Assembly (NCBI GenBank): GCA_911728455.2
Contig: OU452239.1
Span: forward strand, 13,126,328 to 13,190,327
Source of the DNA: Marthasterias glacialis
Lineage: Eukaryota > Echinodermata > Asteroidea > Forcipulatida > Asteriidae
Direction of reading: 5' to 3'
Length of the DNA: 64,000 nt
Shown here one piece after another: positions 10,101-21,336 of the stretch. The notes under the pieces were generated by a model, which ran no database searches, was not told where the DNA came from, and worked only from the letters and a program-made list of their open reading frames with translations. Every line of letters begins with the position of its first letter. Position 1 is the stretch's first letter. The position numbers were made by a program, and so were the translations under genes.

Positions 10101-12380
10101 GTTACTTTCAATTTGGTAATATTGTTTATTGTTTATTTATTTTAGACATACAATGAATAAAAGTTGAAATAAGGCTGTGCTGTCAAAGAAATACAAAAGT
10201 ATAAAAACTGTCATTGAAAGATTTCCCGACCCTGGTCAACAATTTTAAGTTAATGAATTATTCAAAAAGATTTGCAAAATTTCTTTTTTTTAACTTACAC
10301 AAATGTAAAACAATAAAAAAATACTGGTTGTCCGTGATTTCATCAATGTTTCACTTCCAAACCTATAGCCTAATCTTTCTGGCAAACTTTGTGATACAAT
10401 CAATTTTCTTCTGATTTTTCATGGCTAGATTATTGTACCAAGCAATACAGCCAAGATTAATTACATACTGAATATTACTTTTGTAAAACAAATGTAAAAT
10501 TAAACCACAAACATTTAGAAAACCTTAATTTCCTGAGAAAATAAAGTCTCTGGTTTGCCTTGGCACACGTTTTTTGAGTATTTTGTTCCAATCCAGCTTT
10601 TCAATGATTGTCCAAAGATTGTCTCTTTGCACTTACTGTACCCATTGATGTGTTTAAGGGTTGTTTTCTCAATTCAGAGACGGGGAACAACTGATGCAGC
10701 TGTAAGCGGTGGACCACGACGGGGAACGACTTGAGGCAGACCCAGCAGCCAGCACTGAGCTTCTGTGATGTGAAACCAAGCTTCAAGTATGGGAGTTGAA
10801 GATGTATGGCTATGTGGTATATTATGTGTGTGTTTTGTCTATGGATCTAGACGTATATTGGAGTCGTCACTGGATCTAGGTAATGAGAACTGCAATATCC
10901 GATCTCCACTTTCAAGTCTATTTGTGCAACTAACCTCTTTGACAATGGGGGAAATTACTTCCCTTTTTTCTCTTTTTCACATTTCTCAAGAACCCTTTTT
11001 TTTTTAGAATAGAATAAAATTATTTTGTGTGTGTCTGCATTAAAAAAAAACACAGAAAAATGTGTTCCATTGGCAATTGCAAACATCAAAAACTAAAAAA
11101 AAAATAACCTACAATGACAAAAAATAATAAAAAAAAAACCTGAAGTTAATACATTAAAAATCTACTGGCAGTAAATATGTTAGTTATTGACCTTTCTAAT
11201 AAAAACAAAAGAAGAAAAAAGTTAGATTGATCATTCAGCGCAATAGTGGAGGTCGGATAACGCAAGTTGAAATTCAAGATAAAGACAAGAGTGAGAAGAC
11301 CAAAAGGAGGGTAAATATAAGATCTAACCCGTTCTCTTGCAGAGTCCCTCCCTTTTGTACAGCCCCGCCCCCTCCAAACGATGTTCGTCGATCTTGTTGA
11401 TGTTGTCCTTGCTTGTTTAGCTTCCAAGGTGACTTCACACTGTCTTGGCATTTCTTGATGTGCATATTGGTCAAAGCCAATGATGCTTTTTAATTAGGAG
11501 ACTAGTCTTAACTGGAAATTTCTGTCAGGGTTGTACTTCAAGTCGTCAGTTGTCATGTTTAATTATAATTGCCGTGATTTTATATTTCACATAGAGAAAT
11601 GTTTATAAAGGAAGAGTGCATAATCCAACTAAAACTTCAAACATTCATATTAATAATTTCCAATAAATTGTCTGAAAAGATGAGTAATTGTTTTGAGCAA
11701 ATAACCTCGCAAATAAATAAATAAAAAATAGATTATGCACTTTTCCCATCTGCTGCTGCACTTTTTACTATTGGCACAAAGCCTACAACCATAAATATTT
11801 TAGAAGTAATCAAATCTACAGTCAAATATTACAGTCCAGTTACCATTCAGTTGATGATTAATGTTTGATTTAGGAGTAGTAAATAGAAAATTTAGACAAG
11901 CTAAATTAATATTTACATATTCCTAACATCAGCATTACATCAATTCTGAAAGTAGACATTTTCAACAGCACTTCAATAATATTAAGTAATATATAAAGAC
12001 AATAAATAATCAACAAAACTGTAACCCTTATTTAGATCAAAGTTCAAATAAAAGAAAAACAATTGGGAAAATAAACTTGTAGCAAACACAAGTTTTTTAA
12101 AATAGTAATCCTTAATTGCAAATTTATTATATTAAAGCTTATAGGGTTCATTGCCAAACTTCCCTAAACAACTTACTTGTGAGCGCTGCAAAAAAACAAA
12201 AGAAAAAACGGAAATGAAAAACAGAATGAAGAAGATGAGAGAGAAGAAAGGAGGAAAAGAGCAGATCATCCATGGGGGAAAGATGTCAATGATGCCTAGG
12301 TATGTATGAATGGTAAGACGGTATAGGCCTAGAGTATTGTTGGCCTAGCGATAAGACTAACTCTCTACTCTTTCAGCAGG
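7198..12380. other. Intergenic, no coding sequence recognised
   Basis: This lies upstream of PIH1D2. It is AT-rich with homopolymer tracts and short open frames that have no family resemblance. Two GC-richer islands stand out, about 9110-9300 (beginning with an ATGCAAAT octamer) and 9540-9670 (ending in GAG followed by a GTAAGG donor). The second could be a non-coding first exon of AAR2, but that is only a possibility. Confidence 0.5.
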
Positions 12381-13100
12381 TTTACTGGGAATGGGTAAAG
12401 TATAAGGTGTGACTGGTGTAGTACTTCGTCTTGATTCTAAGATGCTTATTCCCGTTTCCTTTGCGGTGACAGTACATTAATTGAGGACAGTAAAAACAAG
12501 TCCCTAAACGAATAAAAAGATGTCTTGGACCATGACTAAGTACTACGCCATTGTCAGTAAACACAACTTCAGTAGACGATGAAGACCCTCTCCCTTTGAT
12601 GTCCCTCATGAGTCACCCGATGTCAGCGAGGTCAGGTGTTTGCAGCAAAGGTTAAGTATAAGGTAAAAGTATCAGGGTAAATGGGGGAGAGAAATAACCT
12701 TTCCCCCACGTCTAACCTTCTCTCAACAGCTTCTAACCTTCTCTCAACAGCGTCTAACCTTTTCTCAACAGTGCTAACCTTCTCTCAACAGCGTCTAACC
12801 AATTCTTCCACAGCCTCTAACGTAGCCACCAAAGGCTACAATCTTTTTGTTTTCCACAGTCTAAATGTTTAATGCGAGTCCCTCTGATGTCTCTGATGTT
12901 TGACCCGAGGTCAGCAGGATCAATGAGGTCAGGTGTTTGCAGCAAAGGTTAAGTAACAGGTTAAGTATGAGGGCAAGTGAAAAAGAAAAATAACTCTCTC
13001 TCTCAACAGCATCTAACCTTCTTTCCACAGGGTACAACCTTCTTTTTGTTTTTCAGTCTCTAAACCTGTTCTTCCCAAAGTGGATGTTGAGGCAAGCAGA
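12380..13100. repeat. Duplicated block with CTCAACAG-type tandem repeats
   Basis: A segment with GAGGTCAGGTGTTTGCAGCA followed by AAGGTTAAGTA occurs at about 12600-12660 and again at 12890-12970. After the first copy, 12714-12810 holds five tandem units of about 20 bp based on CTAACCTTCTCTCAACAG; a similar unit recurs near 13000-13040. No gene is visible. Confidence 0.7.
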
Positions 13101-13892
13101 TGTGCACCGATGGCAGCTCTGGAAAACCATAGATGACGTTGGTTTGGTTAAGTATTGAGGTCATTTCGGTAATGTGTATGGTAAACCTAACTTTGGCTAG
13201 TTGATGTGACCCCAAAATACTGACCTTTCTGGATGTTTTTCTTCCAAACAGTAGATATTTTCTTCTTGAAGATAATGACAGAGTTTGAGCGCTGACACCT
13301 TTACTGAGCTACCCGAGGTAGTGTCTACAAGCAGGGACTTAGGTCATGCAAGAGATTTGGTAACGTATTGGTTTATACCAGTTACAAGTTACTGGTTAAG
13401 AAACTAACTGCTGAATGGGACAACTCACTTAAGAAATTTGGAGGATCAAGAATAAATCTAAACTTAAGTTTATCGATAACACTGGAAGAAAAAACAAAAA
13501 TATGCATGAAAACATCAGATTTGAATCTCTCAAACAAATCTCTTTAGTAGTACAGACAGTTGTAACCGGTCAAAATACTACTGTTTGAGATTTGACATTG
13601 GCAAGCATGACGGCCAGCCAACCAGCAAGATAAAACAGCCTAAGAACCAGTTCACTTGCGTAAAATTTGTGCTTGTACAATCCAAAACACTGCAATCCAA
13701 CAGTTCAACTTTGGCTCTTATTACAATCCATCACAAAGATGTGTAAATACATAGTGACAAATTGGTCTGGGCCTACTTTTCTATTTTCCCATCAGTTCAC
13801 CTGTCTCTTGTGCCTTGACGACTACAACCATACCTGTTGGGATGAGCATCAGTGGAGGATACGGGGAAAAGAGTCAACAACAGACCGCCTGG

Positions 13893-15700
13893 TAAGTTTG
13901 AAACATTCTAAAACATTTCTTTGAAGAAAAAGTTCATCACAAAAATCTGGCAATGGGGTTCAGATTTCAGAAATAGCACCTTTGAAGGTTTGAAATCATC
14001 AGTTTGCATTCATTCCCATCCTCTACTTTGCAATAAACACACCAAACCAACTGGTGGAAAGCTTCATTAAAACAGGAGGTAAAGTTTTTCAGAAACACAT
14101 TTAAAAAAACACACAAGATAAACAAAACCTGGAATGTTGTGTTACGTTGTGTGTGAGTGTTCAGTGACTTGAAGCACTGATTGGAGTTGGAGGAGAATCC
14201 TCTTGCACACGATAGCATTCAGACTGAAATTTGTTCTTAAAAGAGTTTGTTTTCTACCACAGAGTGAAACGATGAACCTTAGACGTTGTAGATGACATGT
14301 ACATGCACATTCAACCCCGAGGCGCAACGCTTATTGGACTGTCGTGCTAGCAGCTGCAGGACTGCGTCAAGTCTAGCCAGATGACTCTCTGCTAAAAGTT
14401 CAACCGTTCAAGTAATGTAGGATGTTGCAGGTAATCAACACTTTTTGGAATGCAAGCCACCAGGTAAAGGACTCGGCAAGTCTAGCCAGATGACTCTCCC
14501 CTACAAGTTCAACCAGTCAAGTGACAAAGGGATGTTGAGGCTATACCAAAGCTTTTTAGACTGTAGCCAACAGCTGAAGGACTGTGTCAAGTCTAGTCGG
14601 ATAACTCTCCACTAGAAGCTCAACTTATGATATGATAAAGAGATGATGAGGCTTTTTGGACTGTATGCCATCAGCTGAAGGACGACCTCAAGTCTAGCCT
14701 GACTACTCCCCTACAAGTTCATTTGTTGAAGTGAAGAGGGAATGTTGAGGCTAACCAACTCTTTTTGGACTGTAAACCATCAGCTGAAGAAAGACTGTGC
14801 CAAGTCTAGCCAGATGACTCTCCCCTACAAGTTCAACTGATGATGTGACAAAGGGTCCCGGATGTTGAGGCTAAACAACAGACCACCTTGTAAGTTTGAA
14901 AAAAAAACATTCTCAAACTTTTCTTGAAAAAAAGGTACATCCCACAAATTTGTCAATGGAGTTAAAGTTTCAGAAATAACTTTGAAGTTTTGAAATCGTC
15001 AGTTTGAAAGAATAATTTTATTCCCATCCTCTAGTTTGCAACAAACACAACATACAACCAACTGGTGGACAACTTTGTTAAAATTGGTCAAGTTTTTTAG
15101 AAACAGATTTTTAAAATCACAAATAGAAAAACAAAACCTGGAATATTGTGTCATGTTGTGTGTGCTGGAGGAGATATTTCTTGCATGCGACAGCATTCAG
15201 ACTTAACTATTTCTCAGAACAACTGATAACCAACTTGTATTAAAAGAGTTAAAAAATATTAATCTTTTAAAATCGTTTTCTACCACAGAGATGATGTACC
15301 TAGAAGATGATGTACACCCAGTCACCCAGCCTTAATTAAACCAACGCTTTTTGGACTGTGTGCCATCAGCAGAGGGAATGCATCAAGTCTAGCCAGATGA
15401 CTTTCCGCCACAAGTTCAACTGTTGAAGTGACGTCAGGGATGTTGAGACAATAACCTTGGACAATGTTGGAGATGACATACTGTACATAAAATGAACACC
15501 CAACCTTGAGGCTAACCAATGCTTTTTGGATTGTGTGCCACCAGCTCCATGACTGTCAAGTTTAGCCAGATGACTGTCGCTATAAGTTCAACTGTTCAAG
15601 TGGTGTAGGGATGTTGGGGCTAACCAACACTTTTTCGATTATGTGCCACAAGCTGAAGGACTGTGTCAAGTCTGATACATTTGTAACTATCACATTTTGG
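13893..15700. repeat. Two ~0.8-1 kb tandem copies, each containing ~110-bp sub-repeats
   Basis: The block starting near 13893 (GTTTGAAACATTCTAAAACA) is repeated from about 14893 with the same order of landmarks: a TTCCCATCCTCTA block, ACCAACTGGTGGA, then AAAACCTGGAAT. Each copy continues into a series of about 110-bp units carrying TCAAGTCTAGCCAGATGACT, at least eight in all (near 14364, 14476, 14586, 14686, 14800, 15382, 15557 and 15666). This is a satellite-like higher-order repeat with divergent units and no coding content. Confidence 0.8.
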
Positions 15701-15719
15701 ACTGTCAATAACTGAAGGA

Positions 15720-15960
15720 AGGCCCTATCTGAATGAGCGGATGCGGCTAAGGACGTCTTATACTTCAACACATGATGATGCAGCATTCCAGCCACAGCCA
15801 GAGCCAAGCCTTCAATTCGGACACTGCCTAAAAATTCTCCACATGCCTTTTTATAACTCCATCATTTAAACAAGCCGGACAATGACGGTGCCTTACTGTA
15901 TGAAGACACTTGACGATACAGTCCGAATTTGCTGCTGTGGCTATTGCTATGGGCCTCTTA
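15720..15960. repeat. Foldback repeat copies of the GTGTCCGAATT family
   Basis: One copy at about 15720-15830 runs from TCTGAATGAGCGGATGCGGC to ATTCGGACACTGCCT, the two ends being imperfect inverted repeats. A second, partial end lies at about 15918-15960 (GTCCGAATTTGCTGCTGTGG). Related copies occur elsewhere in the window. Confidence 0.6.
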
Positions 15961-16363
15961 TTATGCTTTAAATACATGTACATGTACATACATGTACATC
16001 ACATGATCACAAGTCAGCCACATCCACAAATTCTGATAAGGTCTTGGTTTAAAGATTACTCAGTAGGCTTTTCTTGAATCCATCAAACTTCAATACCATA
16101 ATTGTTAGGTCATTGAGTTAATTTTGTCAGATGAAATCAATTAGAAGTGTTCTAGGCCTAGGCCATTAGTCTACACTGGTGAAGCAAACTTTACACATTG
16201 CTCAATAAGTATAATTCAAAGATGCATGGGAAACTCAAAATGTATGACCGCAAATAGATAGAATGCATGTTTAAATGTACAGAAATTCGCAAGCAAACTC
16301 TGTTGCATTGCAAACACAAACCATGGCCACAAACACAACACCATGGCCACAGTCACAAAACCA

Positions 16364-16502
16364 GGGCTCGATTTCACAAAGAGCTAAGACTGATTAACAA
16401 TCTTAATTGCTAAAACAAAGTGTGATGTCACAATAAAAATCACTTTGGGAATATTGACATCTCATCTTAAGATGAATCTTAGTGTTTTGTGAAATCGAGC
16501 CC
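16364..16502. repeat. 139-bp palindromic MITE-like element
   Basis: The terminal inverted repeats are GGGCTCGATTTCACAAA at 16364 and TTTGTGAAATCGAGCCC ending at 16502, with further pairing inside (CTAAGA/TCTTAG). A diverged copy lies at 21462-21633. It is too short to code and is a non-autonomous element by structure; superfamily unknown. Confidence 0.8.
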
Positions 16503-17873
16503 AGTAATCCCCGTCACCCTCACATTGAACTAAACTTTCACACTTTAACTTAACCCCGGCACTAAAACCATAAAAACATCACTCACATTAGTTCCTTATT
16601 AACACCTCACCCTCAGCACCAACCGTTCAATCTGCGCAGTGTATAGCAATTTTTATAAAACATGCATTTTGTCTATCTAGCAGTCTAGTGATCAAAAACA
16701 TGTTTAGTTATATAGTTGATACAATTATAACTTGTCATTTTTGTAGTGCTTTTTTACTGTACATAGTTTACATAAAGTAATGATACTGTACATGTAGCAA
16801 AGTCCAAGTAAGCATTATTTATTTAATTTAAATATTCTATGAGTTTCTTAAGTTTACTTTGACTATAATGAACATTCCTAGTCCTACAATGCATACAATG
16901 TATGCATTGCAGTTCTTATCGCTAAGAGAAGGAACTTGTCCAAATGTTTTGTGCTGGAAGCCTGCAGCACCTTGTACATGTAAAACCTTCACTGTAATTT
17001 AAAATGCTTTGATTAATGGGTGTCATAATTCAAAAATAGCTATGTACACATGTTGTTAGAAAGTGCTTTGAGATGACTGTTGATAGCAAGCTATGTTAAA
17101 CAATTTCTGTAATATTAAATAATAAAATATTATCATAAATTATCTTTTGCAAAAGAAAATTAAGTTTAACCCTTAGGAGACATTCATTTCTGTATAATTA
17201 TCATCATATGCCCAGACATTGCTCATCTTGTTAATAATCTTGTAGACTCAGGATTTTCAGGGAAAATGTCAGAAAAATTATAAAAAAAAAAATTAAAAAA
17301 AAATAGGTCCTAAACGTTTTTGTAATAATTGTAGAATCAATGTTAACATGAGAAACAATGGAAAATGTCAATTTGGGACACTATCTTTTCTTTGACACTC
17401 CTGTTTTATCAGAAGTTGGTCAGATCTTGCAGCCATTTGTGGCCGCCATCTATGCCTTTAGGCATTTTAGTTCAAGCCGCTTGTGGCGGCTATGGGCATT
17501 TTAGTTCAAGCTGCTTGTGGCCGCTATTGGCCTTTTAGTTCAAGCTGCTTGTGGCTGGTAACTTACATGTATTCTGGTAAGCGGCAACAATTTGTTTCTT
17601 TTTAGCTGCTTTTAAGCTCTATGAAATTGGGCGGTTGTAACACTTATGTGTTCTTGGGCAAGACACGTACAATTCAGGCCTGGATCTTACGAAAAACGGA
17701 GGCAGGCCTTTGCTGGCCAAATCAGAGAAATTGAATTGCATGCTGGCGAAGTTGGTAGGGCCAGTGCAATTTTACTGAAGAGCATGCTGACCAACTCGAC
17801 AGGGCATGAGGCCAATGGCCTCGGTGGCCTCGGTTAAGATCAAGGCCTGCAATGTAAATAATTGCTTCTCATA

Positions 17874-18009
17874 GCCCGGTTCATACTTCACGCGAATGGC
17901 GAAAGCGAAACGATTTTTCTTGCGTCACAATCGAAAAACAGCGCCTACTAAATTGTTGCGTCGCCAGAATTCACTTCGCCTTCGCTTTCACGTGAAGTAT
18001 GAACCGGGC
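17874..18009. repeat. 136-bp MITE-like element with 19-bp perfect terminal inverted repeats
   Basis: The left end is GCCCGGTTCATACTTCACG; the right end is its exact reverse complement. Pairing continues imperfectly inward through GCGAAAGCGAA-type sequence. The element is flanked on both sides by ATA, a possible 3-bp target duplication. A degenerate left end recurs at about 30325-30400 (GCCCGGTTAATACCTCAAGC). Confidence 0.85.
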
Positions 18010-19848
18010 ATAAGTGGATATTGCTAGAATGACAATGTGGCACCACTTAAATAGTGCTGCATACTCGGAAAGAATTGAGATGGATGCAGGAATGCTCAAG
18101 GCCCAATGACATAGATTGTATGGCACTTTGATAGACCTACATGTACTATGTAAAGCACTCAATGCAACAATGCCTAAATTGTGCAGCTTATTATGTAATA
18201 ATAATTGTTTATTTAATTTTAACTTGTTTAGGCAGATATTCTTCCCTTAAAAAAAAATTTAAATGAAGACATGCGGCCATCCTTGTCAAGGTCCCTTTGT
18301 TCACTTAATATTAGGGACCATTTTGTCCCCTGAGCCTCACTTTGGTCATTGGACTGAATAGGAAAAATACAAGATGACTGCCAGGGTTTGCCCTTAAAAA
18401 TTTTAGTGACTACTGCTACTAGTACTAGTTGCCAACAGGAGTGACCTTGCTGTTAGTGTTATTTCACTGGCCTGTAACATTTTTTCACTAGTTCTTATTC
18501 ATAATATGCTTTTCAACACTGAACATCACATTCACATATTTTGTAGCTAGCCGGACCTCGGATTGGTGAGAACTTTGACGTCCTCGGCCCGGATGTTGGC
18601 CATTGGACCACGCTCACTGGCTGATGCACATGAATCAAGATGATGATGAAGTCTTTACTTACATACAAATAGTTAGGCATCGACTCATTGCTTGAGTACT
18701 TTATGTAATGATTTTATTGAAATTATGAATTCATTATACATGATAGAAAAATAAAGGAAACAAGTACAGAATGACAATAAAATTGTTGTATAACGAGAAT
18801 AATAAATGGGTTGGCACCGTATCCACATGCCTAGCATGCCTAGGGCTTGTAGGGGTGTGTGTGGCCAACCCCTGTCTTTGTTTGTAACTGACTCTTGTAA
18901 TTTATGTAAAATTATTTAAAAAAGTTAAGTTGAATGATAATTAATGATGGTCTTTACTAGAGGTGGGGGCGGGGCGGAGTGGGGGGGGGGGGTAATTAAA
19001 AAGGCAAACTTAATACAAAACACAGTCTCAGGATTTAATTATGATCATTTCAACCCTGCGCCTTGTGATACAGCGCTTACCGAAAAGGTATTTGTCGAAG
19101 ACCACAAAACCGTCCGTTCGTTATCATTTTGACCGTTCGCGTTTAGCCAGTTACTGAGTTACATGTAGCATGGACACATGATGGACATGGTTAGGAAAAG
19201 AAACATTTTTAATAGAACAAAAAAACCTGTTTTTCTTTGATGTATCGTACTGAAACGTGATGACTAACGAAATTTTCAGAGGATATTTTCAATAAAAAAT
19301 AGTGTGTTTATTAAAAACCAGAGGATTTGATTAAACTTACTCTGTCAAAAACCAGCAAATTGTTGGTTGCCATAATATTGTGTGATACATTGTGTAGAAC
19401 TTGAATGAGTTAGACACACACACACAAGGGCCTCCCTGTACTGCATGGATTCGTGGTATGGGGTTTACGGCGTCTGACTAGAGAGGGCGCAATGCATCAA
19501 AGGCAGGCATGACCAGATGACATGGGATGAAACTAAAAAAACGTGAATTACCCAGGTTAAGAAATTAAGGTAAGAAAAAAGACCACGGTTTTAACCTTTT
19601 TAAGACTAAAGAAAAGAGTGACTATTTGTTAAACGACTGGAGAGCAAGTCAAAGGAAGAGAGTACGCTCAAGAGAGTAAAAATAAAAACAACGACAAAAC
19701 AAAAACAATACTAGTTTTTACTTAGGCATGCGAGGCCTAGGCTACTACTTTTACTTAGTACTAGTGAGACTATTTTATTTTTAAACAGACTAGTTAGAAA
19801 GTAGAATAAAGCCTTACTCTATCAATAAGAGAAAAAAAATACAATCTG

Positions 19849-19974
19849 TACAGAAAACTTAGACCCAGTAACTGGGGCGCTGTACTCCTTTTTTGAGATT
19901 TTTCCACAGACAATGCAATGTCAAAAATCTCAAAAAAGGAGTACAGCGCCCCAGTTACTGGGTCTACAGAAAAC
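19849..19974. repeat. Perfect 43-bp palindrome (foldback element) with flanking direct repeat
   Basis: The arms at 19861-19903 and 19923-19965 are exact reverse complements, separated by a 19-base loop. ACAGAAAAC lies on each side (19850-19858 and 19966-19974), which looks like a target-site duplication. One diverged arm recurs alone in TBC1D23 intron 1 at about 52531-52577, so this is a dispersed family. It lies about 200 bp upstream of the AAR2 start codon. Confidence 0.85.
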
Positions 19975-20167
19975 CCATCTACATGTACATACTCTAGACT
20001 CCATGGTGCTTGTGCCTACTGCAGTCTGCATGTATATACAGTCATGACAGTACTAAGTACAGTGTATACATGTACATGTATCATGTATCATATGTACACC
20101 TTACATAGAAATAGAATCATACTAACAATTTCAGTTTGTTTCAACAGATCCAACAGAAAATCATAGT

Positions 20168-20177
20168 GCCACCATGG
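20168..20177 (+). promoter_or_regulatory. Consensus Kozak context of AAR2
   Basis: GCCACCATGG matches the full metazoan start context and decides the start at 20174. Confidence 0.85.
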
Positions 20178-21310
20178 CAGAATCGTCTCCTCAAATGACG
20201 CAAGAAATGGCCAGGAAACTCTTCAGTGAGGGCGCTACACTCCTCTTTCTCAATGTCCCTCTAGGCACTGAGTTTGGCATCGACTACAACACATGGAACA
20301 CAGCCGAGAATTTCAAGGGTGTGAAGATGATCCCACCAGGGGTGCACTTTGTCTACTACAGTGCTGTCAATGTGAGGGATCGAAGTACTGCTCCTAGGAT
20401 GGGTTTCTTCCACTGTTTCCAGAAAGAAGAGGTGATGATGCTGAGCTGGAGCAAGCGAGATGAAGATGCAGTTGAGCATCACTTGGAGGATGCTGAGAAG
20501 GCAGAGTACAGGGGACGACTCAGAGAGTTTGATCCATTCCTTGGGTCATATCCTTATGAGAGCTTGAAGAAATGGGTGTCATTGACAAGCCATATCACTG
20601 AGAACTTAGTCAAGGCATGGATGCCCTCGTGTGGAAAAATCTTCTCAGCACCTCAGTTGATTGCAGATGATAAGACAGCGACAACTGCAGAGAGGGCTGA
20701 GCTGGCTGAGAGCCAACGGAAAATCGCTGAGGACATTGGTGCAAAGGCAGAGGATCTCCTCCCCAGAATGCACTGTAAACCAGGGACTGAAATCCGATTC
20801 AGCCTAATCCCAAAGAAGAACTATCCAGACGGGGCAAGCCCTTCTGATGTCACCAAGTACTGTATGGATCTTAGTTACACGCTAGAAACAATGCTAGGGA
20901 CTCATTACCCAGACAACGCCAATGGTATCTTGGCAGAGATTCAATTTGCCTTTGTGTGCTTCCTGATTGGACAGGTTTACGATGGATTTGAACAGTGGAA
21001 GCAACTTGTCCACATTCTCTGCGCCTCTGAGGAAGCCTTGACCACCCACCAAGACCTCTACAGTAACTTGATCAGCATGCTCCACTTCCAGCTAAAAGAA
21101 GTCCCAGCTGACTTTTTCATCGACATCGTCTCAAGAGATAATTTTTTGACCTCTACACTGCGAGGATTTTTCGCAAACTTACAGGTATCGGAGGTGTCAG
21201 AGCAGCTAAAGAACAAGGGAAGAAAGTTCAAGGAAAGCTTGACGAAGAGGTTCAAGTGGGACTTTGAACTGACGCCAGATGAAGAAGCACCTGTTATTGT
21301 GGAACTTTAA
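20174..21310 (+). CDS. AAR2: AAR2 splicing factor homolog, 378 aa, complete
   Basis: AAR2 is a chaperone-like factor of U5 snRNP biogenesis that binds PRPF8 in place of BRR2 until nuclear maturation (established for yeast and human). The protein is close to the usual 384 aa and collinear with the family. It has an N-terminal beta domain with EGATLLFLNVPLGTEFGIDY (residues about 19-38) and GVKMIPPGVHF, a middle PGTEIRFSLIP motif, and a C-terminal helical domain with EIQFAFVCFLIGQVYDGFEQ and PADFFIDIVSRDNFLTSTL, ending in WDFELTPDEEAPVIVEL. The start is the first in-frame ATG and lies in a perfect GCCACCATGG context; an acceptor-like TTGTTTCAACAG ends about 27 bases upstream, so a 5'UTR intron is likely. 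The entire CDS is in one exon, unlike its neighbours. There is no sign of a poly(A) tail remnant that would mark a retrocopy. Confidence 0.95.
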   Translation: MAESSPQMTQEMARKLFSEGATLLFLNVPLGTEFGIDYNTWNTAENFKGVKMIPPGVHFVYYSAVNVRDRSTAPRMGFFHCFQKEEVMMLSWSKRDEDAVEHHLEDAEKAEYRGRLREFDPFLGSYPYESLKKWVSLTSHITENLVKAWMPSCGKIFSAPQLIADDKTATTAERAELAESQRKIAEDIGAKAEDLLPRMHCKPGTEIRFSLIPKKNYPDGASPSDVTKYCMDLSYTLETMLGTHYPDNANGILAEIQFAFVCFLIGQVYDGFEQWKQLVHILCASEEALTTHQDLYSNLISMLHFQLKEVPADFFIDIVSRDNFLTSTLRGFFANLQVSEVSEQLKNKGRKFKESLTKRFKWDFELTPDEEAPVIVEL

Positions 21311-21336
21311 GAAGTTGTAACTTTGGCCATTAGTTT

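Noticed and set aside
10601..10786. Minus-strand frame flanked by an acceptor-like TCACAG and a GTAAGT donor
   Set aside because: No family resemblance and no neighbouring exon in phase; could equally be chance or a non-coding exon on the other strand.
12714..12810. Regularly spaced repeats that might suggest a CRISPR array
   Set aside because: Units are directly adjacent without unique spacers, and the DNA is eukaryotic; the same applies to the arrays at 5455, 47696 and 61605.
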